Assembly (NCBI RefSeq): GCF_030463535.1
Contig: NC_132880.1
Coordinates: forward strand, 35,992,842 to 36,056,841
Length of the DNA stretch: 64,000 bases
Direction: 5' to 3'
DNA from: Salminus brasiliensis
Taxonomy: Eukaryota; Chordata; Actinopteri; Characiformes; Bryconidae
Part shown: positions 59,472 to 64,000 of the stretch, one piece after another
Numbering within the stretch: the stretch's first letter is position 1
Layout: each line of letters opens with the position of its first letter
Program-made: the position numbers and the translations under genes
The notes under the pieces: generated by a model
Told to the model about the DNA's origin: nothing
Databases searched by the model: none
The model's input: only the letters and a program-made list of their open reading frames with translations

Positions 59472-61320
59472 CTGACCCACAGAGTGGGTCTGCAAATGCC
59501 TATGGACTTGTGCAGCACTGCATCAGCAGCTTATCTGAGTGATATTTAGGAATGAGGTGCTGACTCATACCAACTCAGTTTGGCACTATCTACTCTACTA
59601 GCATGACAACACACCGCAAAGTCTTCTGGCATGGTGCCACATTTGTTATTTTCACTGTGCCACAGGAAAAAGTGATGCACTGCATCGAATCGATTCAGTT
59701 TCCACAGGAATTTACCTGATTTTAATGGAGTTGATGTAAGTGGAAACGATCAAGAGAATTCAGTGCATGACTTTGTTCATTGTGCAATTGTAAGCTGTTT
59801 GACTTCCAGATGTGCCGTGGCACTTATTTACTTTTAAAAGACACGTCCTCTCATTATAACCTCTGTGGTTATCATTTTTGAGGATATTTATGAATATAAA
59901 ATGAAGTTGTTGTTTTTGTTGTTTTTTTTCTGGTGCCACACTCCTAAAGAATAATAGGGTATGAAGCTTATGTGAATACTCTGGGTACCGCAAATGGAGG
60001 TGGCACCGCAGTGCTCTCGCTATGATGTTTTATTCATGCATTGTGTACAAGTAAGTGCGCTCTGCTGGAGGTGGACTTTGCTGGGAGCCGTGTTGTGCCG
60101 CTGAGCGAGGTGCAGGGCTAACAGACGGCCACCGTGCCCTTGGCTCACCCCCGAGAGCAGGCACACGCAGCGGGCAACGCAGCCGCACAAGCAAAACAGC
60201 ATCCGCTTCACTCATTCACCGCTTCGGGAATCAAAGAGATCAAGCGGCATGTAAAAATGCAGAGCACATATCGGAAAAGAAAAACAAAAAATAAATCTTC
60301 CATGGTTGTGCAGTTTCTCAGACACAACCAGTGTCGATTCCATGGAGTTCACGGTGCAGATCAAATCACCTCTTATGGTACATGTAGTCCTGCTACACTT
60401 CTGCATCAGGCTGATAATCATAAGAATGATAATCATGGTAAAACCATATCTATTACTGACGTTCTAAACTTCTGCAGGCTCTTCATAAATTATTGGTGAT
60501 CATTTGTTGAGTACATTTTGAAATTGCGCTCAAAGTAACTGTTTAATGTGTGTTGTGTGTCCAATTGAATTGTTTATTAATGCCGCAGTATTGGCTGAGC
60601 GTATCAAATCCTTTCTTTCGAGACCATTGGGTTTCCTGTAGTTGGTACACAGTCACAATGTAGTAAAGCACAAAAGAAGCTCCATGGTACTGTCACGTAG
60701 CGCATGCCTCATGTACACAAATCAAATATGAAGCGCTTTTTCTCATGAGAGCCAGTTTAATCCAAAAAAGACGCCGCACACAGACACTGCATGTTATTTA
60801 CATGCCAATCGAGATTGTAAATACTTATAACTTTATTGATCAATTTAACATATAGTATGTTTTTTACATTTTATTACTTTGCCCTCCCTTAATGAAAGTT
60901 TTAGTGTGTTTATATAGTTTGCTTTCTGATGGCTTATAAAGCACAGAAGCTTGAGTGTTGTTTTTGGGTGCGCTGTGGTTGTCCGAAGGAAATTCTGCAA
61001 GTTTTGTGTTCATGTAAAAAAACAAACAAACAAAAAAGAAAGGACGACTCCTAGAGCCACTGCTTGGCTGTTACTCTGTAAGAGATCAATGCTTGAAGTG
61101 TGGTTTGCAGATATGGGTGACTATAGCTTGAGTCCCTTTGGTGAAAATTCAACGTTGTCTGTGTTGATTCTGCGATAATGGTACATTTTCTTGGTACAAG
61201 TTCTGTATTGTGAGGGTACTTTGATTATTTAATATCATACAACATTGGTATCTTTTGATTTTACTTCGGAGTGAATTCAGTGTATTTTATTTGTAAATAA
61301 ATATGATTGCATTTGTTTAT
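59472..61320 (+). other. pag1: pag1 3' UTR
   Basis: About 1.8 kb from the TGA to just past the AATAAA at 61296-61301. No mobile element recognised inside, in contrast to its flanks. Two Pumilio-type elements TGTAAATA occur at 60816-60823 and 61292-61299, the second overlapping the poly(A) signal. An earlier AATAAA at 60290-60295 could give a shorter transcript. The exact end is inferred. Confidence 0.6.
61296..61301 (+). terminator. pag1: pag1 polyadenylation signal (AATAAA)
   Basis: Canonical hexamer followed by a T/G-rich stretch (gcatttgtttatatgatcat). It precedes the first mobile-element sequence downstream. Confidence 0.6.
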
Positions 61321-61497
61321 ATGATCATACTCTTTTTAAAGTGTCACTTGCCAAATTAAATACTGCAGTTTTGCTGGACTAATAACATAGTTTTTGCATC
61401 ATTTTTTGTTACAACCACATCCACAGCATCACCAAAAATAATGAATGAATTGGAAAAGGCTGTATTCCATATAAAGATAATTAACCCCATGTCCTTT

Positions 61498-61952
61498 AAT
61501 TCCTATATACAATACAGTTTTAGGCACCAAAGCATTTTATATGAAACCAATTACATCAGCAATATGATATAATAAGAGGGGTTTTCCCTCCAGCTCCAGC
61601 TCACATTAAAACAGATTCAAGTAAACAAAAATGCAGTTAAAAGTAACAGAAATGTCTATTTCTGTAGAAATCTTAGTTTGAAGAATTAAGCTTAATTCCA
61701 GATTTCTCCTGGACGCCCCCCCCCCCCCTCCAGACAACATGTGGATATGCTCCATTCCCTCAGCAGCTCACCTGATTTAACATCATTAAGCACTGATTTA
61801 CCACACCAGGTGTTCGATGATCACTATAAATAATACTAGACTGCATTTGGGAATGCTTTATTAAATATGGTGATGTAAAACCACTATTTTATGTATGAAT
61901 GTTTTTGTATTTATATATATATATATATATATATATGTGTATATAAATATGT

Positions 61953-62014
<62 letters not shown>

Positions 62015-62080
62015 TTTACTGAACAAATAAACACTTACATTTTGGGGTGCTGAAATCCTTTGCACAGTACTGTATAGAAT
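61498..62080. mobile_element. non-autonomous DNA transposon with (TA)n insertion
   Basis: Left end 'ttttaggcaccaaagcattt' and right end 'ggtgctgaaatcctttgcac', then agtactgta, are imperfect inverted repeats of a familiar fish element. A (TA)n stretch at 61912-62014 sits inside, and a C-run lies at 61716-61727. No coding sequence. Confidence 0.55.
61912..62014. repeat. (TA)n microsatellite
   Basis: TA run with TGTATAAATATG interruptions. Confidence 0.95.
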
Positions 62081-62224
62081 GGTGGTAATGTCAGATCATA
62101 GAAAACAACTAGGATTAAACTTAGTGCTGGACTACACAGCATTGCATATAACAATGTTCCATTAAAACAAAGGTACAGTCCACAACTAGTATTAATCCCT
62201 TTCCAGGAAATTTACTAAGCATCT

Positions 62225-62575
62225 TAGTAAGGTGTTGGGCCACCACAAGCCACAATAACTGCTTCAATGTACCTTGGTATAGATTCTATAAGTCTGTGGA
62301 ACTGTACAGGATTGACAACCATCCACAAATAGCCTATAGATGTTCCAACTGGTTGAGATATGGTGACTGTGAGTGCTATAGAATAGTATAGATTATTAAT
62401 ATCTTTTTCATACTCATTGTTTTCATTTCATGCTCTCTGTAGATGGGAGCATTGACAGATACCCCTCCCATCGGTATAGAAATATTTCACCTTAGTATAA
62501 AAGTGATGAGCCAGAGTCTGATTCTTTGTTTTGATTTGCAGTACCCTTCCCTCTAAAAGGACAGGTGACTCCTAA
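62225..62575 (-). pseudogene. Tc1-like transposase relic
   Basis: On the minus strand the text resembles the C-terminal half of another fish Tc1-like transposase: the end '(GG)PT' region (reverse of ggtgttgggccaccac at 62231-62246), 'gaatctataccaaggtacat' and the 'tcaccatatctcaaccagtt' equivalent of the SPDLNP motif. A large internal piece and frame are lost, so it is inactive. Confidence 0.65.
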
Positions 62576-62733
62576 CCATATAGATCCGCCGTAGTGAAGG
62601 TGTATTGAGAATGACTTCTCGCAAATTGAGTGTATCCCAGGGGCATAACAGTGGTGGCCCAGTTAACCTCTATAGTGAACACCCTCTATACCATGACGTC
62701 TGTGACTGTGTGGGTAAAATTGTATATCATATA

Positions 62734-62735
<2 letters not shown>

Positions 62736-62774
<39 letters not shown>
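62736..62774. repeat. (TG)n microsatellite
   Basis: Perfect TG run. Confidence 0.95.
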
Positions 62775-62775
<1 letters not shown>

Positions 62776-62939
62776 TGTACAGACCACTTCCACCATTACA
62801 GTATACCTTGAAGCATTGCTGCAGGCAGATTGGAGGGGACATTTTTGCAACTGCTCACACTGAAATAAAAAAAGAACGAATTCACAAATTAATATTTACC
62901 ACAGAAAACAGTGATTTTCAGCACCTTGGCTCTACTCAT

Positions 62940-64000
62940 GCCCTTCCCCCGCGGCCACAGGTCACGGACTATCGTCTCGCCGTCGCCAAGCGCTTTAGTC
63001 GAGTGGAGGACAAACACATTCAGTACTCGTTCCGCCCTCCCTCCTCGGCTTTTCTCTTCTCCGGCCTTGCGTCATTGTTTTGAATGGAGCTCCCTTTCAG
63101 CCTTCCATTACAGTGTGTTGGGAGGGAAACTGACACTGAGATGCGGCGTTATTTTCTTTCCGCACCCGTATTCCTGAAAGTGCCGCCCACTGCGCTACGA
63201 TTGGCTAGTAGTCCACGTTTACAGTCCGTGGACAGCGTGTGGATACGAAGCTCTAGCCAATAGCAGTGCTCGGAGCGGATACTACCATCCAATCCTAGCG
63301 CGGTAAGCAAGGCTTGTCGGAATACGGGTGGACAGACCGCAAAGCCCGCGAAGGCGTGTGCGCTCTCAGCCAATGAGGGCGCGTATCTATGTGCCGCGCG
63401 AGCGCACATGTTTACAGGCAGCATACCGCCGGCAAGAGGCTCCGGCTCGCGCAGCGGCCGGTACGGATCGGAGCGGTTTTTTCTCTCCCGCGTCGGGCAG
63501 ATTTGGCTTTTGGGTGATATATTTTGAGCTTTACACGACGGCCGACGTCAAATAGACTCATTGGTGGTGTTGTAAAAGTTAAATTCACGAGGTAAACCGT
63601 CGTTTCTAAGACTAGTCTGCGCATTTTTATCGTACAAATGACCCCATCCCACTCGGTCCGAAGCCGCCGTGCCGTTCCGTGTTTTCCGCCGCGCTCGCAA
63701 GCCTGAAGGGGAACGGCGAGGAAAACAAACAGGGTCGGAAAAAGAAAGATAACGGTTGCCGGTGGTCGAGGTAATTGAGCCAAACGTGTCGTAACAGGTT
63801 TGTTAAATACTGTATGCCGTTCCCCCTGTGGTCGCCTCCGCTCAACGAAAGGAGCGGTCCAGCGGCTAGCTAACGTCAACATGATCCCATCGACCCGTGC
63901 TCGCTCCGCGCTCAGATCGCAGCTGCGGCTTTCATCGTCCTGACTTCGACATTCCGGGGTTTTCCTTCCTTCCTTCCCTCCTTCATTCATTCGTTCACTT
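62940..64000. promoter_or_regulatory. CpG-rich promoter region with four CCAAT boxes
   Basis: CpG density rises sharply and stays high to the window edge. CCAAT boxes occur at 63200-63204 (as ATTGG), 63257-63261, 63289-63293 and 63370-63374, a layout typical of NF-Y-driven promoters. A CRE-like GACGTCA lies at 63544-63550. A possible donor GAG|GTAATT is at 63771. ATG at 63881 opens a 20-codon frame ending at 63943, either a uORF or chance. No protein is recognisable. In human, ZNF704 follows PAG1 on the same strand (from memory), so a znf704 first exon is possible, but nothing in the sequence proves the gene or even the strand. Confidence 0.65.

Noticed and set aside
63412..63990. Long minus-strand open frame (192 codons) in the CpG island
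   Set aside because: GC-rich DNA has few stops; the peptide shows no domain and has no splice or promoter context. Treated as chance.

Overview
This is vertebrate nuclear DNA, almost certainly from a teleost fish and probably an ostariophysan such as a characin or catfish. It is AT-rich and intron-dominated, with many (CA)n, (TA)n and (TC)n microsatellites. It carries tRNA-derived SINEs, Tc1-like remnants and small hAT-like elements of kinds common in fish genomes. The species call is an inference from repeat style; I cannot name it. There are no bacterial genes, operons, CRISPR arrays or phage.

Two protein-coding genes can be supported. At the left edge, on the minus strand, is the first coding exon of mrpl53 (mitochondrial large-subunit ribosomal protein mL53); the rest lies beyond position 1. 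The main gene is pag1 (Cbp/PAG, the Csk-binding membrane adaptor) on the plus strand. Six coding exons between 47118 and 59471 join in frame, with canonical GT-AG borders, into a 411-residue protein. It has a short extracellular N-terminus, one membrane helix, a CASC palmitoylation motif, proline-rich SH3 ligands, nine cytoplasmic tyrosines (eight as Y-x-x-V/I) and a C-terminal PDZ ligand. A 3' UTR of about 1.8 kb ends at an AATAAA near 61300.

Layout: 1-1022 mrpl53 exon 1 and flanking SINE; 1023-5200 intergenic; about 5200-5528 a candidate promoter and non-coding first exon of pag1; 5529-47071 a very large presumed 5' intron full of repeats, with two GC-richer, repeat-poor blocks (36.28-36.65 and 40.05-40.9 kb) that look like candidate regulatory elements; 47072-61320 pag1 coding exons, introns and 3' UTR, with a repeat-poor block at 56.6-57.5 kb; 61.5-62.6 kb DNA-transposon remnants; 62.94-64.0 kb a CpG-rich region with four CCAAT boxes, probably the promoter of the next gene (znf704 would fit human synteny, unproven).

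The two genes have no obvious functional link: one serves mitochondrial translation, the other Src-family kinase control in lipid rafts. I found no convincing undescribed system. The observations most worth a second look are a 147-bp, about 98% identical inverted repeat flanking the first coding exon of pag1, an in-frame tandem splice acceptor, two short upstream ORFs at the pag1 start, and the non-coding blocks.
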